Source of the DNA: Cristatella mucedo
Taxonomy: Eukaryota > Bryozoa > Phylactolaemata > Cristatellidae
Length of the DNA: 64,000 nt
Reading direction: 5' to 3'
NCBI GenBank assembly: GCA_009760855.2
Contig: WPIO01000011.1
Coordinates: forward strand, 355,501 to 419,500
Within the stretch, counting starts at the first letter, position 1, and the number at the start of each line of letters is the position of its first letter. Of the stretch, positions 62,521 through 64,000 are shown in pieces. The notes beneath the pieces were generated by a model. The model did not search any database. It was not told where the DNA came from and saw only the letters and a list, made by a program, of their open reading frames with translations. The position numbers and the translations under genes were made by a program.

Positions 62521-64000
62521 CTGCACTAACATGAAAAAGAACTAGTAAAATAATTCCTGAGATCATCATGCACTGACTGCACTGCTAATTCTGTATTCTG
62601 CTTGATTCGAACTTAGTTACCATGCTCGATTATTTACAATAGGGATCGAGCTCGGCAATAATTTTTTGTTCCAGAGTCTTTCGTTGAACTAATGCAGTGT
62701 ACCAAATGAATCAGTACTATATTTTACCTATAATGGCGGCTCCATCATACACGAAGCCAGTTATAAGTCGGCAAATGCTTGCTCGGAGTCTTTGAAGCTC
62801 TGTGCCATCCTAGAAAGTGCCTCGTAGCAGTTTTGGGTTAAAATGTGTTAAATATGTTTCGTCTGCATATTTTTTTTTCTCGCATGCCATGGCTTGTTGA
62901 CGCTTTCAAGTTACTTTGCCGTCGTTTTACATATTAGCACTTGATTTTTATAGAAATTAAATAATAAAATCCTACGTTAATAATTAAACTATGTAAGAGA
63001 TGTATTTTATTAATAATAATGATAACCACGCCTTCCACAGAGACCGATTTTTTGGAAAGAAGCATCATATGAACCATAACAGGTTTTTAGATTCTATAGT
63101 TTTGTGGCTGTATATAAAGGGCTAACTTTCCCTAACCCTAGCAAGCTCGTAGGTCGTGGGATGTCACTAGGAGTTGCATGCAAATAAATTCCAAGTTTAT
63201 AAAATATTTAGCAGTCAGCAAGTTTTGTTTACATTTATCCATTAACCTAAAGGTATCTGAGACTATTAATAAAAAACTGGTAAGGTAGTTCTCACTCACA
63301 TTAACCAGTGTCACCCATTTTACTCAATCAGATTAGAAAACGGATTGAAATAGGCTTGGAAAAGGTATGCTAACTATTCGACTTATACGTTGTATAAGTG
63401 TATCATCGCAAAAACTTAAAAATCCCAAGTTGACCTGCCAGTCAGACGAACGATTTCTGATAATAGTTTGAGATTCTTAGAAATTCATTCGCCAAAATTA
63501 GTTTGGGTGAAGATTTATGTCATGTTAAAGTTACAAAAATCGCCTAGTCCTATAAATGGCAGTGTTTAAAAGCAGAAAAATACGAACACGACCACGCTTG
63601 ACACTTTTGCACTTTTATAAGCCTCTGCTTCCTAAGCAGTTTTGACATTGTCCATGGGAATGGATGATAACAATTGAATAACATCTCAAGCTAGATAGAG
63701 GGACAGGATATGGCTATGAAATAATGCTACAGCAACTACGTATCTGCTTGCTCCAGACATTTGGTTCCCCGATGCCTGTTGTCCAAAATTTCAATAGTCC
63801 GATAATTCTTAATAAAAGCTCTTGTCATTTAACAGGTAATATCTAAACTCTTTGTCTTTTTCGGAATTAATAAAGCTGATCTTTAGAGATGTGTTTTTTG
63901 TATTTTAGGGATCAACTACAACAATAAAACTACACCAGTGATTAATTGAGATTGATTCGTCAGTTTGACACTTCGTACTATTACAAAATGAATCCTATTG
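62521..64000. other. AT-rich sequence, nothing recognised
   Basis: Presumably gene 2 intron. I found no Ig-like, TM-like or repeat-like signal with usable splice sites. Confidence 0.4.

Overview
This is a window of animal nuclear genome, not prokaryotic or viral. It has spliced genes with GT-AG introns, several families of decayed non-LTR retrotransposons (LINEs), tRNA-like SINEs, long microsatellites and AT-rich introns. The LINE reverse transcriptases look L2/CR1-like and end in short A/T-rich repeats. I read the host as an invertebrate metazoan. I cannot name the phylum with confidence: a large-genome flatworm is possible, but a mollusc, cnidarian or chordate relative is not excluded.

The main content is a pair of tandem, same-strand genes for immunoglobulin-superfamily cell-surface receptors, assembled here by reading splice sites and reading phase by hand. 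Gene 1 (about 4.4-45.6 kb) has a signal-peptide exon, three Ig-like domains each split over two exons, an acidic stalk, one transmembrane exon and a short cytoplasmic tail of two or three exons, followed by an AATAAATAAA polyadenylation signal. The modelled protein is about 504 residues. All splice junctions keep frame. All introns are phase 1 except one phase 2 intron that splits the Trp codon of Ig domain 2. Gene 2 starts at 49,783 and repeats the same layout: a signal-peptide exon, the first half of Ig1 at 50,293 and the second half at 58,838. Its third exon is exactly 159 nt, like exon 3 of gene 1, with the same phases and a conserved CxxxxxxC pair. A further Ig-like half-exon lies at about 62.2 kb and the rest of gene 2 lies beyond the window. 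Ig-like relics at 18.8 kb and 36.6 kb, and a TM-like ORF at 37.2 kb, suggest more copies or alternative exons. A cluster of diverged Ig receptors is the most interesting feature here. A role in recognition or immunity is inference only.

Layout: 0-4.4 kb, flank with a LINE remnant. 4.4-18.7 kb, the ectodomain exons of gene 1, with introns holding SINEs, a roughly 1 kb GA tract, an inverted LINE-B pair and a TAGAC minisatellite. 18.7-26.9 kb, a large intron with a nearly full-length decayed LINE-A. 26.9-32.0 kb, TM and cytoplasmic exons. 32-45.3 kb, a 13 kb intron full of LINE fragments plus the Ig/TM relics. 45.3-45.7 kb, last exon and poly(A) signal. 45.7-49.8 kb, intergenic. 49.8-64 kb, gene 2, with a LINE-A array (including a 333-codon reverse-transcriptase ORF) in its second intron. 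The LINE-A 3' end carries a conserved hairpin that is also found on one SINE family, pointing to a LINE/SINE partnership.
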